Shown here: positions 14,583 to 21,928 of the stretch, piece after piece
Position numbering within the stretch: the stretch's first letter is position 1
How the letters are laid out: every line of letters starts with the position of its first letter
Assembly (NCBI GenBank): GCA_027341315.1
Contig: DAIENA010000008.1
Location: 1-23,657, forward strand
Source of the DNA: an archaeon
GTDB taxonomy: Archaea; Nanobdellota; Nanobdellia; Pacearchaeales; GW2011-AR1
Direction: 5' to 3'
Length of the DNA stretch: 23,657 bases
Translations under genes and position numbers: made by a program
Notes under the pieces: model-generated
The model's input: the letters and a program-made list of their open reading frames with translations, nothing else
Databases searched by the model: none
What the model was told of the DNA's origin: nothing

Positions 14583-14655
14583 GTTTATAAGAGTTATGGA
14601 AAAGTTACATTTAGAAAAATTTATGTATTTTTTAAGACGATAATTCTTTTAAACC
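14583..14655. promoter_or_regulatory. Divergent promoters for ppsA and the gene at 14675
   Basis: On the minus strand CTTATAAAC (14583-14591) lies about 25 nt before the ppsA ribosome-binding site, giving a very short leader. On the plus strand CTTTTAAACC (14646-14655) is centred 25 nt before the ATG at 14675. I see no further gene in this 121-bp gap. Confidence 0.5.
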
Positions 14656-14674
14656 TCTTTCTTCTTTTCGAATT

Positions 14675-15088
14675 ATGAATTTAAATCAAAATGGACTAGA
14701 GAGTTTAACAGGGAGATTTCATTTGAAAGAAATTAAAAAAAAGGTTCATGAAAACTTTGAGAAATCAAAATACCAAATAGTTTCGGACAGGGGGGACCTT
14801 TTTGGTTCGTCTAAAAATATAGGGGTTGTTAAATATGAATCAAACGTCACAGACGAGGGAATCTGTGATTCGGGTTATTATAGAAAAATTAAAATTTCAT
14901 TAAATCTAAAAAACGGAATTAAAAAAAACCTGCCCCAGAAAATTAAAATAGATTACTTCTGTGAATCCAATGGAATGGAGCAGATTATTCGTAAATTAGA
15001 TGTTGAGTCAAAAAATTCATTTTATGATTCTTGGGTAAAAGACAATTCCTTAAAAGAAATCTTGGAATCTGAAAAATTATTTGATTAA
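14675..15088 (+). CDS. Hypothetical protein, 137 aa
   Basis: Unrecognised. No signal peptide or membrane segment. The N-terminal third is helical and Lys-rich (GRFHLKEIKKKVHENFEKSKY), the middle is beta-rich (VVKYESNVT, YRKIKISLNLKNG, KIKIDYFCES), and the end is helical. This layout suggests a small alpha/beta cytosolic domain with cysteines at about 64 and 95. A TATA box 25 nt upstream supports the ATG. It is CpG-poor like the other orphans. Its stop overlaps the stop of the convergent uS10 gene by four bases. Confidence 0.6.
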   Translation: MNLNQNGLESLTGRFHLKEIKKKVHENFEKSKYQIVSDRGDLFGSSKNIGVVKYESNVTDEGICDSGYYRKIKISLNLKNGIKKNLPQKIKIDYFCESNGMEQIIRKLDVESKNSFYDSWVKDNSLKEILESEKLFD

Positions 15089-15393
15089 TCCTTCATTTCT
15101 ATTTTAATATTAACCGATTTTGGAACTTTCATTCTCATAATGTGGTGGAGAACTTTTTCGTTCGCGGGAAGATCGATTAATCGTTTGTGGATTCTCATTT
15201 CGTAACGGTCGAATGTCGCCGTCCCGTCGCCGCACGGAGATTTTCTCGTCGTGACCTTGAGTTTTTTCGTCGGAAGCGGAACCGGACCGGAGATTGTAAT
15301 CCCGGAACTCTGCGACATCGTCTTAATCGAATCGCATATTTCATTAAGCATGTTTATGTCCGTTGAGTTCAATTTTATCCTTACTTTTGCCAT
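15085..15393 (-). CDS. rpsJ: Ribosomal protein uS10
   Basis: Component of the small ribosomal subunit head. The 102 residues match archaeal uS10 over the full length: KVRIKLNSTDINMLNEICDS at the start, SGPVPLPTKKLKVTTRKSP in the loop that reaches into the 30S head, YEMRIHKRLIDL in the middle, and the closing PKSVNIKIEM. In many archaea this gene follows the EF-1A gene; here it stands alone with its own TATA box 24 nt upstream. Composition is extremely CpG-rich for so AT-rich a genome (I count about 28 CpG in 309 bases). Its 3' end overlaps that of the convergent orphan by 4 bp. Confidence 0.97.
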   Translation of the reverse strand: MAKVRIKLNSTDINMLNEICDSIKTMSQSSGITISGPVPLPTKKLKVTTRKSPCGDGTATFDRYEMRIHKRLIDLPANEKVLHHIMRMKVPKSVNIKIEMKD

Positions 15394-15410
15394 ATTAGAT
15401 TTATTTAAGA

Positions 15411-15422
15411 ATGGTTTAAAAA
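15411..15422 (-). promoter_or_regulatory. TATA box for uS10
   Basis: Minus strand TTTTTAAACCAT is centred 24 nt before the ATG at 15393. The divergent antiporter gene has its own TTTTTATATCC at 15425-15434. Confidence 0.55.
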
Positions 15423-15463
15423 CCTTTTTATATCCTCTGTGTTTAGTATCACAAAGAGGGAAA

Positions 15464-17167
15464 ATGGACGTAATTTTTATTCAGCTTGCCGTGATTTTGC
15501 TTGCGGCGTTTTTGGTTTCTTACATAATTCGGGCTCTTCGTCAGCCGTTAATTATTGGGTACATTATCGCCGGAATGATTATCAGTCCGTTTTTGGTTGG
15601 CATCGGAACCTCGACCTCGGCAATCGACACTTTTAGTAAAATCGGAATTTCATTTCTTCTTTTTATAGTTGGACTCAGGCTAAATCCAAAAGTTATAAAA
15701 GAAATTGGCGGAAGTGCATTGATTATAGGAATTGGCCAGATGGTCTTAACTTTTGCCGCGACTTTTCTTGTTTCTTATTATGTCATAAACGCTGGGATGG
15801 TGAATGCAATTTATTACGGAATCGCCGTCTCGTTCTCGTCGACAATTATCGCGATGAAACTTTTGTCGGATAAAAAAGAGATTGATTCACTTTCATCAAA
15901 AATCTCAATCGGAATTTTAATTGTCCAGGATTTATTTGCAATTGGTGTTTTAATGTTTATTTCTTCAATTTCAGGAATTGGAGAAAACGCCACCTGGGGC
16001 AGTTTTATCGTCGGAGCGGTTCTAATCGTTATTCTGTTTTTAGTTGGATATTTTATTTTGCCAAAAATAATGAAGCAGGTTGCAAAAATGCAGGAGCTTT
16101 TATTTTTATTTTCCGTTTGCTGGTGTTTTGTTCTTGCCGGGATTTTTTCTTACATAGGTTTTTCAATGGAAATCGGATCTCTTTTAGCCGGAGTGATTCT
16201 TTCAACAAGTCCTTACGCGACGGAAATTTCATCCAAGATTAGGCCGTTAAGGGATTTCTTTTTGATTATCTTCTTTATTATTCTTGGTTTAAGCATTCAG
16301 GTTTCGGAAATTTCGGAAATAATAATTCCGGCTCTTGTACTTTCAGGATTGTCCCTTTTATTGAAGCCTTTGATTATCATGTTCTTTGGAAGACTTTTCA
16401 AATACACCAAAAGAACAAATTTCCTCGTCGGTTCGGCGCTTTCGCAGATCTCGGAATTTTCTTTAATCGTCGGCGCACTCGGTCTTTCGCTCGGACAAAT
16501 CAATTCGTTGACGTTTAATACAATTATTTTATCTTTGCTGATAACAATTTTTCTTTCAAGTTATGCAATTACTTATTCGGGAGGAATTTACAACAAGTTT
16601 TCCGGATTGCTTTCTATTTTCGAAAGTAAAAAGATTAGGAAAGAAAATAAAATAAAATTGCAATATGACACAATTCTTTTCGGGTACAACAGAATCGGAT
16701 TCAGCATACTCAATTCTCTTAAAAAAATGAAAAGAAAATATATCGTCGTCGACTTTAATCCGGACATAATTTCAAAACTTAATAAATTCGGAATTCCGGC
16801 AATTTATGGCGACGTCTACGACCAGGATTTTTTGGACGATTTGAATCTTCAGAATTTAAGTCTCGTCGTTTCGACAATTCCTGAAGTCGAGACAAATGAA
16901 CTTTTGATTGAGACAATCAGGGAAGTTAATGAAAAGGCAATAATAATTTTAAGGGCGCACACAATAGAGGATGCAATGAAACTTTATGACCGCGGAGCGA
17001 ACTACGTTTTAACCCCCCACTTTTTAGGCGGAGAATTTGTCGCAAGAATGATTAATCATGAAAAATCCGGAGAATCCGGATACAGCGAAGAGAAGAAAAA
17101 ACATATAAAAATGTTGAAAGAAATTCTTGAAAAAGCTGGTGATCATCCCGCAGTCGAGAAGAATTAA
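15464..17167 (+). CDS. Monovalent cation:proton antiporter, CPA2/Kef type with RCK domain
   Basis: Predicted to exchange Na+ or K+ for protons across the membrane. The first ~390 of 567 residues are a 12-13-helix antiporter domain, with LRQPLIIGYIIAGMIISP near the start, SFSSTIIAMKLLSDK and GILIVQDLFAI (the conserved Gln-Asp) in the core. From about residue 400 a cytosolic TrkA-N/RCK nucleotide-binding domain follows: DTILFGYNRIGFSIL (an altered GxGxxG, with Asn for the middle Gly), YIVVDFNPDIISKL, and ending VARMIN, then a short charged tail. The frame is open upstream inside the divergent uS10 gene, but the ATG at 15464 follows a TATA box and GAGGG and begins the first helix. It lies 14 bp from the convergent eS8 gene. 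Confidence 0.92.
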   Translation: MDVIFIQLAVILLAAFLVSYIIRALRQPLIIGYIIAGMIISPFLVGIGTSTSAIDTFSKIGISFLLFIVGLRLNPKVIKEIGGSALIIGIGQMVLTFAATFLVSYYVINAGMVNAIYYGIAVSFSSTIIAMKLLSDKKEIDSLSSKISIGILIVQDLFAIGVLMFISSISGIGENATWGSFIVGAVLIVILFLVGYFILPKIMKQVAKMQELLFLFSVCWCFVLAGIFSYIGFSMEIGSLLAGVILSTSPYATEISSKIRPLRDFFLIIFFIILGLSIQVSEISEIIIPALVLSGLSLLLKPLIIMFFGRLFKYTKRTNFLVGSALSQISEFSLIVGALGLSLGQINSLTFNTIILSLLITIFLSSYAITYSGGIYNKFSGLLSIFESKKIRKENKIKLQYDTILFGYNRIGFSILNSLKKMKRKYIVVDFNPDIISKLNKFGIPAIYGDVYDQDFLDDLNLQNLSLVVSTIPEVETNELLIETIREVNEKAIIILRAHTIEDAMKLYDRGANYVLTPHFLGGEFVARMINHEKSGESGYSEEKKKHIKMLKEILEKAGDHPAVEKN

Positions 17168-17181
17168 AATTTACTTCAAAT

Positions 17182-17541
17182 CTACTGAATCAAAACTCCG
17201 TTGATGTTTCCTTCTTGCGTCGGGCGGTTCGTCACTCGGACTCGACCTGCGTCCGTTTCGACGATAGTTCCTTTCGTGATTATATTCTGACGTGCGAGGA
17301 ATCTGTTTGATGGAGTTTCGACAACATTTTTTATTTCAAGTTTTTGCATTTTATTTTTTACAAGAACATTAATTTGATTTCCCCTCAGAAGAAATATTTT
17401 TTCATTTCCGCCGGTGACTCTTTCTTTTTTTCTTTTTTCTTCGCCAAGTTTCACTATCTTTTTTTGCCCGGCTCTTTCGTACTTTTTCTTTTTTCTTCCT
17501 TTAATGTACTTTCCGCCTGTTAACTTTTTTCCGATTTTCAT
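17182..17541 (-). CDS. rps8e: Ribosomal protein eS8
   Basis: Small-subunit ribosomal protein found in archaea and eukaryotes, a marker against a bacterial origin. The 119 residues fit the archaeal form: a basic N-terminus MKIGKKLTGGKYIKGRKKKK, the RGNQINVLVKN strand region, and the C-terminal signature ETPSNRFLARQNIITKGTIV, then GRVRVTNRPTQEGNINGVLI. A TTTATAAAC box lies about 30 nt before the ATG on the minus strand. It is a single-gene transcript, divergent from LSm. Confidence 0.97.
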   Translation of the reverse strand: MKIGKKLTGGKYIKGRKKKKYERAGQKKIVKLGEEKRKKERVTGGNEKIFLLRGNQINVLVKNKMQKLEIKNVVETPSNRFLARQNIITKGTIVETDAGRVRVTNRPTQEGNINGVLIQ

Positions 17542-17629
17542 TTTGTATATAACTTTTCTTTATTTTTTGTTTATAAATTTTCCTGTCAGAGGTTTTTTGC
17601 AGACTTTTATTCTTTCGAGCACGAAAAAA

Positions 17630-17638
17630 TTTATAAAC
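17630..17638 (+). promoter_or_regulatory. TATA box for LSm
   Basis: TTTATAAAC is centred 25 nt before the ATG at 17659, predicting a leaderless mRNA. Confidence 0.6.
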
Positions 17639-17658
17639 AAACTTATCACGTATAACTT

Positions 17659-17904
17659 ATGGTTAACGGAATTGAAAGACCTCTTGACTTGTTGAACACG
17701 TCGAAAGGTAAAGAAGTTTTAGTTCGGTTGAAAGGCGACAAAGAATTCGTCGGAACTCTTTTAGCTTTTGATATCCACATCAATTTGGTGATGGATAACG
17801 TGAAAGAAATGGAAAATGGAGTCCACAAGAAAAGTCTTGGTTTGACTTTCCTTCGGGGAGACACAATCATTTACATTTCTCCTGCTTCAACTGCACTTAA
17901 GTAA
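17659..17904 (+). CDS. lsm: Archaeal Sm-like RNA-binding protein LSm
   Basis: Forms heptameric rings that bind U-rich RNA and takes part in RNA metabolism. The 81 residues contain Sm1 (RPLDLLNTSKGKEVLVRL to FDIHINLVMDN, residues 7-46) and Sm2 (LGLTFLRGDTIIYISP). In many archaea lsm is followed directly by the gene for ribosomal protein eL37; that gene is not present here, and a small membrane protein comes next instead. The gene has its own TATA box and is divergent from eS8 across 117 bp. Confidence 0.97.
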   Translation: MVNGIERPLDLLNTSKGKEVLVRLKGDKEFVGTLLAFDIHINLVMDNVKEMENGVHKKSLGLTFLRGDTIIYISPASTALK

Positions 17905-17977
17905 GTTTGGCGTTCATCCTCGTTTTTTCGCCGGGGAAGAATTCTATAAATTTAGTTTATAGTCGGAGCGCTGGAAA

Positions 17978-17986
17978 AATATTTAA
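17978..17986 (+). promoter_or_regulatory. TATA box deciding the GTG start at 18009
   Basis: AATATTTAA lies about 26 nt before the GTG at 18009. It excludes the longer TTG-started frame at 17907, since the mRNA would begin downstream of that codon. Confidence 0.5.
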
Positions 17987-18008
17987 GCAACTAAACCTTA
18001 TTTTTAAC

Positions 18009-18194
18009 GTGGGAATTCTAAGATTATTAGTTGACCTGAAGGGAGTTTTTTTTACTTTAGGAATTCTTTTATTGGTCATTTCTTATTTTCAGGATAATTT
18101 TAATTTTCATAGTTACTCTTTTGTGTTTGGTTGTGTATCCCTTTTATTTTCTTTTTTCTTATATGCGGTACATTCTTTTGACAAACTTTCTTAA
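18009..18194 (+). CDS. Small two-helix membrane protein
   Basis: A 61-residue protein with two predicted membrane helices (about 10-26 and 36-54) joined by a short Asn/Phe loop. No family recognised. The same frame can be opened at a TTG at 17907, three bases after the lsm stop, adding 34 polar residues. I prefer the GTG at 18009 because a TATA box lies 26 nt upstream and the protein then starts compactly as MGILRLLVDLKG. The C-terminus is convergent with the LysE-type gene, 32 bp away. It occupies the place where archaea often have eL37. Confidence 0.5.
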   Translation: MGILRLLVDLKGVFFTLGILLLVISYFQDNFNFHSYSFVFGCVSLLFSFFLYAVHSFDKLS

Positions 18195-18226
18195 AACGAA
18201 AGCCGAGCAAATTTCTGGTAAAAGAT

Positions 18227-18862
18227 TTATTCTTTCAAATTTTTTAAAATTCTAATTCCTCCGTACACAATTAAAATCAATCCGACTATAAGGTTCAAAA
18301 ATTGGATAACTTCGGTAGGTATCGTTTGTTTCAAGAAAAAGAATAGAAATACAGAAGAGAGCATAAAGATGAATGTGGCAGAACCCACTGAAAAACCAAA
18401 TAAGTATAATTGCTTTTTTGTATATTTATATTCAACTGCCTTAGCAGTAAATATTCCTGTAAAAAATATGATGGTGAGGGGGCTAGAGATTGTAATAACA
18501 AAAACTGAAAGAAAACTGGATATAATACTCTCGGAACTTATTACGACGGCGTCAATTAAATGATTACTAATGGCACTTTTTATGATAAAAAAACCAAATA
18601 TCATAAGAATGATTGAACTTATTATCCCGAACATTTTTTTAAATTTTTTCTTTTTTAAAATTTTTCCGACGCCAAGTATTGCTAACGTAATGTACAAGTA
18701 ATCCACAATTGTTACCGCAAAAACTCCTGCAATACCATCGAAAATAGTTTTTTGTAAAACTAAATTTATAATAAAGAAAAAAACTGGTCCAATAGCTAAT
18801 TGAAGAAATAATCCAATTAATAAACCATTTTTAATTATATCAAAACCTCGATAAGCCACCAT
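18227..18862 (-). CDS. LysE/RhtB-type amino-acid exporter
   Basis: A 211-residue inner-membrane protein with about six helices. The family pattern is in the first third: GLFLQLAIGPVFFFIINLVL, then a Gly-rich turn and VFAVTIVDYLYITLAILG with the conserved Asp. LysE-family proteins export amino acids or similar small solutes; the substrate cannot be inferred. After the first pair of helices a Lys-rich cytosolic loop (KKKKFKK) follows. A TTTATAATATTC box on the minus strand about 26 nt before the ATG supports the start. It is divergent from RNase Z. Confidence 0.85.
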   Translation of the reverse strand: MVAYRGFDIIKNGLLIGLFLQLAIGPVFFFIINLVLQKTIFDGIAGVFAVTIVDYLYITLAILGVGKILKKKKFKKMFGIISSIILMIFGFFIIKSAISNHLIDAVVISSESIISSFLSVFVITISSPLTIIFFTGIFTAKAVEYKYTKKQLYLFGFSVGSATFIFMLSSVFLFFFLKQTIPTEVIQFLNLIVGLILIVYGGIRILKNLKE

Positions 18863-18996
18863 AATCTTTCAATTCATTTGAATATTATAAATTTTCGTTT
18901 TATTTGAAAGTTTCTAGAAATTGTCTTAAGAATTAAAACATTTGGTATAAACTCCTCAACACTAAATATTAAAACTCTTTTTTCTTCTAATTATTA

Positions 18997-19902
18997 ATGG
19001 CTTCAAAAGTTCATTTGACTTTTCTTGGAACAGGAGATCAAATTCCTAGCCGTGCAAGAAACCACACTTCGATTCTTTTGGAGTTTAACGACGAGAATAT
19101 TTTAATCGACTGCGGAGAGGGGACCCAAAGACAGTTCAGAAAGGCAGGTTTAAATCCGTGCAAAGTCACGAGAATTTTAATAACTCACTGGCACGGCGAC
19201 CACGTCCTTGGAATTCCGGGATTGTTGTCGACTCTTGCATCCAGCGGATACAATAAAACGCTTTTTATTTACGGACCGAAGGGGACAAAAGAAAAAATAA
19301 AAAAAGTTCTTGAGGTGTTCAATTTTTACAAGTCTTATGAAATCAACGTCGAGGAAATTGGCTCCGGAGTTTTTTACAGCGGAAAAAACTTTTTTCTTGA
19401 GGCAGAGGATATGGAACATGGAATTCCGGCGCTCGCATATTCTTTTAGCGAAACGGGAAACATAAGGATTGATAAAGAAAAGCTAAAAAAATCCGGTCTT
19501 CCCGAGGGCCCGCTTTTGCAAAAATTAAAAGAAGGAAAAGATGTGGTTCACGACGGGAAAAAATTTAAATCAAAAGATTTGATTTACAAGGAAAACGACA
19601 AAAAAATTTCAGTTGTTCTGGATACAAAAATCAACAAAAATATTTTGCCTCTAATTAAAAATTCAGATGTTTTTATCTGTGAAGGGACTTACTCCGATGA
19701 ATTAAAAAAAGAAGCAGAGGAGCATTTGCACATGACGGTAAAACAGGCGGCCGAAGTTGCGAAAAAAGGAAAAGTCAAAAGATTAATTTTAACCCACGTC
19801 GGCGGACGACATTCTAAAGACATGAAAGGGCTTCTCGACGAAGCGACGTCGGTTTTTTCCGAAACGACGATTGCGCGGGATTTGGACGAAGTGGAGATTT
19901 AA
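18997..19902 (+). CDS. rnz: Ribonuclease Z (tRNA 3' endonuclease)
   Basis: Cuts tRNA precursors after the discriminator base so that CCA can be added. The 301 residues have the metallo-beta-lactamase fold: FLGTG and DCGEGTQRQF near the start, the metal motif THWHGDHVLGIPGLL with His64, His66, Asp68 and His69, His141 in MEHGIPALAYSF, the exosite insert, Asp209 in VVLDT, the AxDxT-like region EEHLHMTVKQAAEVAK and His267 in LILTHVGGRHS. Length is typical of the short RNase Z form. The TATA-like AAATATTAAAA lies about 28 nt before the ATG. It sits 51 bp upstream of tRNA-Arg, which would be one of its substrates. Confidence 0.96.
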   Translation: MASKVHLTFLGTGDQIPSRARNHTSILLEFNDENILIDCGEGTQRQFRKAGLNPCKVTRILITHWHGDHVLGIPGLLSTLASSGYNKTLFIYGPKGTKEKIKKVLEVFNFYKSYEINVEEIGSGVFYSGKNFFLEAEDMEHGIPALAYSFSETGNIRIDKEKLKKSGLPEGPLLQKLKEGKDVVHDGKKFKSKDLIYKENDKKISVVLDTKINKNILPLIKNSDVFICEGTYSDELKKEAEEHLHMTVKQAAEVAKKGKVKRLILTHVGGRHSKDMKGLLDEATSVFSETTIARDLDEVEI

Positions 19903-19922
19903 CTTCCTGTTAAAGCTAAAAA

Positions 19923-19932
19923 CTTTTAAACG
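19923..19932 (+). promoter_or_regulatory. TATA box for tRNA-Arg
   Basis: CTTTTAAACG is centred 26 nt before the first base of the tRNA. Confidence 0.5.
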
Positions 19933-19953
19933 AGACTTATCAATTATATTCAT

Positions 19954-20028
19954 GCCTGGGTAACTCAGCCTGGATAGAGTGCCAGCCTTCTAAGCTGGAA
20001 GTCGCAGGTTCAAATCCTGTCCCGGGCG
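19954..20028 (+). tRNA. tRNA-Arg (anticodon UCU)
   Basis: A complete 75-nt cloverleaf without intron. Acceptor GCCTGGG pairs with CCCGGGC (one T-G pair), D-stem ACTC/GAGT, anticodon stem CCAGC/GCTGG around loop CTTCTAA, T-stem GCAGG/CCTGT around TTCAAAT, discriminator G. The anticodon TCT reads AGA. No CCA is encoded. Its last 17 bases plus the next base recur 144 bp downstream. Confidence 0.96.
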
Positions 20029-20173
20029 TATTCCGACTGAAAGTCTGAAATTCTGATTTGTTAACCAGCGGAAAATTTAATGGAGATTTGACGTCGCAGG
20101 CGAGCAACTTCAACGTCCTCAATTACAAACATTTTGATGTTGCGGGTTGTGAGTAAAATCCTGTCCCGGGCGT
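20012..20173 (+). repeat. Direct repeat of the tRNA-Arg 3' end (att-like pair)
   Basis: The 18-base string aaatcctgtcccgggcgt occurs at 20012-20029, covering the T-loop to the end of tRNA-Arg, and again at 20156-20173 with no mismatch. The second copy has no matching 5' tRNA half. A tRNA 3' end duplicated downstream is the usual signature of integrase-mediated insertion (attL and attR). The 126 bp between contain no gene I can recognise. Confidence 0.7.
20104..20143. repeat. Imperfect inverted repeat inside the att-like interval
   Basis: GCAACTTCAA (20104-20113) and TTGATGTTGC (20134-20143) pair at nine of ten positions around a 20-base loop. It lies between the two tRNA-derived direct repeats and could be a structured RNA, an integrase arm site or an element remnant. 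Confidence 0.4.
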
Positions 20174-20197
20174 CCTCATGATTTTCTAAAGAAAAAC

Positions 20198-20207
20198 ATA
20201 TTTAAAC
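20198..20207 (+). promoter_or_regulatory. TATA box for the MinD-like gene
   Basis: ATATTTAAAC is centred about 25 nt before the ATG at 20228. Confidence 0.55.
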
Positions 20208-20227
20208 AACATTTTGTTATTTTCATA

Positions 20228-21019
20228 ATGGGAAGGGTGATAGGAATCTTAAGTCTAAAAGGGGGCGTTGGAAAAACTTCAAGCGTCGTTTCGCTCGGTG
20301 CGGCGCTCGCTTCTTTCGGAAAAAAAGTTTTGCTTATCGACGCGAACTTTTCGGCGCCAAATTTGGGAATTCACTTGAATGTAATTGAACCGGAAAAAAC
20401 AATTCATCATGTATTAACCGGAGACGCCGACATAGAAGACGCAATTTACAACCTCGACGATTTTGATATAATTCCTGCGTCGGTTTATCCCAAAAAACAA
20501 TTCGACCCGTTAAGCCTTAAAGAAAAAATAAAACCTTTGAAAAAGAAGTACGATTTTATTATACTTGATTCTTCTCCGGCATTGAACAACGAAACTCTTG
20601 CAACGATGATCTCGGCCGACGAACTTTTTGTTGTAACAACCCCGGACTTTTCGACGCTGACGATGACTTTGAAGGCGATTGCCGTCGCGAAAAAAAAGGG
20701 CTCTCCTATTTCGGGAATTATTTTAAACAAAGTTTACAACAAGAATTTTGAACTTAGTCTTGAGAATATTGAAAAAACCGTTGAGGTTCCGATACTGGCT
20801 GTTGTCCCGCATGACGTCGATATAATTCGTTCGCAGGCGGAGTTTTCGCCGTCGGTTTACTTCCGGCCAAAATCAGACTCGAGCGTCGAATATAAAAAAC
20901 TCGCGGCGTGCCTCACCGGAGAAAAGTACGCGCCTTTACGTTGGAGGGAAATATTCAAGAATATTTCTCCAAAAAAACACGAAGTTAACAGAGAATTGTT
21001 TTATCGAAAAGTTTTTTAG
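20228..21019 (+). CDS. minD: MinD/ParA-family ATPase
   Basis: A 263-residue P-loop ATPase of the MinD/ParA type, which in archaea positions cell structures or partners such as division, motility or secretion machinery. The deviant Walker A is LKGGVGKTSSVVSLGAALA with Lys11 and Lys16; LIDANFSAPNLG follows, and Walker B lies in YDFIILDSSPALNNETL. SGIILNKVYNKNFELS near 180 is the base-recognition region. After about residue 225 a C-terminal extension (LTGEKYAPLRWREIF) ends in basic residues. It stands alone, so the partner is unknown. It is divided from tRNA-Arg by the att-like interval and overlaps the convergent amidotransferase gene by 4 bp. Confidence 0.9.
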   Translation: MGRVIGILSLKGGVGKTSSVVSLGAALASFGKKVLLIDANFSAPNLGIHLNVIEPEKTIHHVLTGDADIEDAIYNLDDFDIIPASVYPKKQFDPLSLKEKIKPLKKKYDFIILDSSPALNNETLATMISADELFVVTTPDFSTLTMTLKAIAVAKKKGSPISGIILNKVYNKNFELSLENIEKTVEVPILAVVPHDVDIIRSQAEFSPSVYFRPKSDSSVEYKKLAACLTGEKYAPLRWREIFKNISPKKHEVNRELFYRKVF

Positions 21020-21582
21020 TTATTTTTTTCTTTTACTATCTTGAGAAAATTCTTCAGGATTCTTTCAGCGTGACTTTTTTTAACAAAAACCTCGGGATGA
21101 AATTGAACGCCCCATATGTTTTTTTCAGGATGTTTAACTGCTTCAATGCAGTCTTTTGATTTTGCAATTGATTTCAAAAATCTATTTTTTGGAACAATCC
21201 ATCTGTGGCTTCCATAAACTTCGAATTCATTTGGAAGAAGACTAAATAATTTATCTTTTGAAATCTGCTTTATTTTTATCTTACCTTTTTCTCTTTTGTT
21301 CATTAACTTAAGTTTTTCTCCAAACGCAAAATTGATTAATTCAAAGCCGAGGCATATACCTAAAATTGGTTTATCGGACTTTCTTATAATATCAAGTTCT
21401 TTTGAATACTTTTTCTCATAATAAATAATCGGAAATGACGACCCTCCCGAAAGGACAATTGCATCAAATTTATTTTCTTCACCTTTTTTTATTTTTTCAA
21501 AATCAACAACTTTAACATTCTTGAATTTGGAAATTAATTCTATTAAATGAGGAGAATGATTATTGATCAATAAAATCTTCAT
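21016..21582 (-). CDS. Class I glutamine amidotransferase
   Basis: Predicted to hydrolyse glutamine and pass ammonia to a partner synthase. The 188 residues hold one amidotransferase domain: SGGSSFP (45-51, oxyanion region), GICLGFEL with catalytic Cys77, and GVQFHPEV with catalytic His162 and Glu164. The segment YGSHRWIV and the closing HAERILKNFLKIV resemble archaeal GMP-synthase glutaminase subunits, but the start (MKILLINNHSPHL) is not the usual one, and no synthetase gene is nearby. It could serve GMP synthesis or another acceptor. Transcribed alone on the minus strand, convergent with minD. Confidence 0.85.
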   Translation of the reverse strand: MKILLINNHSPHLIELISKFKNVKVVDFEKIKKGEENKFDAIVLSGGSSFPIIYYEKKYSKELDIIRKSDKPILGICLGFELINFAFGEKLKLMNKREKGKIKIKQISKDKLFSLLPNEFEVYGSHRWIVPKNRFLKSIAKSKDCIEAVKHPEKNIWGVQFHPEVFVKKSHAERILKNFLKIVKEKNN

Positions 21583-21626
21583 TAATAAGTTAAACTTGTT
21601 TTATTTTAATAGTTTTTCTCTAAACT

Positions 21627-21676
21627 AAAAAAATAAAAAGCTTTGTTAAAAAAAGAACATAACGACTTAACAAAGC
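21627..21676 (-). terminator. Hairpin plus T-tract terminator after the 74-aa gene
   Basis: GCTTTGTTAA (21640-21649) and TTAACAAAGC (21667-21676) form a perfect 10-bp stem with a 17-base loop. On the minus strand it is followed by TTTTTATTTTTTT. It sits 28 bp after the stop of the minus-strand gene at 21704. The layout is that of an intrinsic terminator. Confidence 0.6.
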
Positions 21677-21703
21677 CTCAATTCATGTTTTTTTCAGAGG
21701 TTG

Positions 21704-21928
21704 TCATTCAATGTATTTCATGTCAATTAAGACGGTATCTTGTTCCCCTTTAGCCATCTTTTTTGGTAAAAGGATAAGAGCTTTTTCTCCAATCACCTCT
21801 AAGATCTTCACCTTCAGTCGTCCGACCTTCGAAAGGCTTTGTCCTTCCGCGGGCAGGATGTATCTCTCGACGAGAAGATCCTTAAAAAAAACTTTCTGTC
21901 TTGGACAAAACAGCGTAGCTTTTTCCAT
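21704..21928 (-). CDS. Hypothetical protein, 74 aa, beta-rich
   Basis: I do not recognise a family. The 74 residues alternate short hydrophobic strands (ATLFCPRQKVFFKDLLVERYI, GRLKVKILEVIGEKALILLP, DTVLIDMKYIE), suggesting a small beta-barrel of SH3 or OB size. One Cys, at residue 8. It has its own TATA box (AATATAAAC, about 26 nt before the ATG) and a clear hairpin-T terminator, so it is a single-gene transcript. The separate, well-marked transcription unit suggests a well-expressed protein. Confidence 0.7.
   Translation of the reverse strand: MEKATLFCPRQKVFFKDLLVERYILPAEGQSLSKVGRLKVKILEVIGEKALILLPKKMAKGEQDTVLIDMKYIE

Noticed and set aside
15251..15463. 71-residue N-terminal extension of the antiporter
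   Set aside because: It is antisense to uS10. The promoter, the GAGGG site and the first membrane helix all point to the ATG at 15464.
17907..18008. TTG-initiated frame directly after lsm, considered as eL37
   Set aside because: It has none of the zinc-finger cysteines or basic residues of eL37, and its downstream part is a membrane protein with its own TATA box.
19940..20122. Minus-strand 60-residue reading frame containing GTGFEPATSSLEG
   Set aside because: It is antisense to tRNA-Arg. This peptide pattern is a well-known false protein produced by translating tRNA genes backward.
20140..20173. A second tRNA ending at 20172
   Set aside because: Only the T-loop-to-acceptor 3' end is present. 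There is no matching acceptor 5' strand, D-arm or anticodon arm upstream, so it is a partial duplication.
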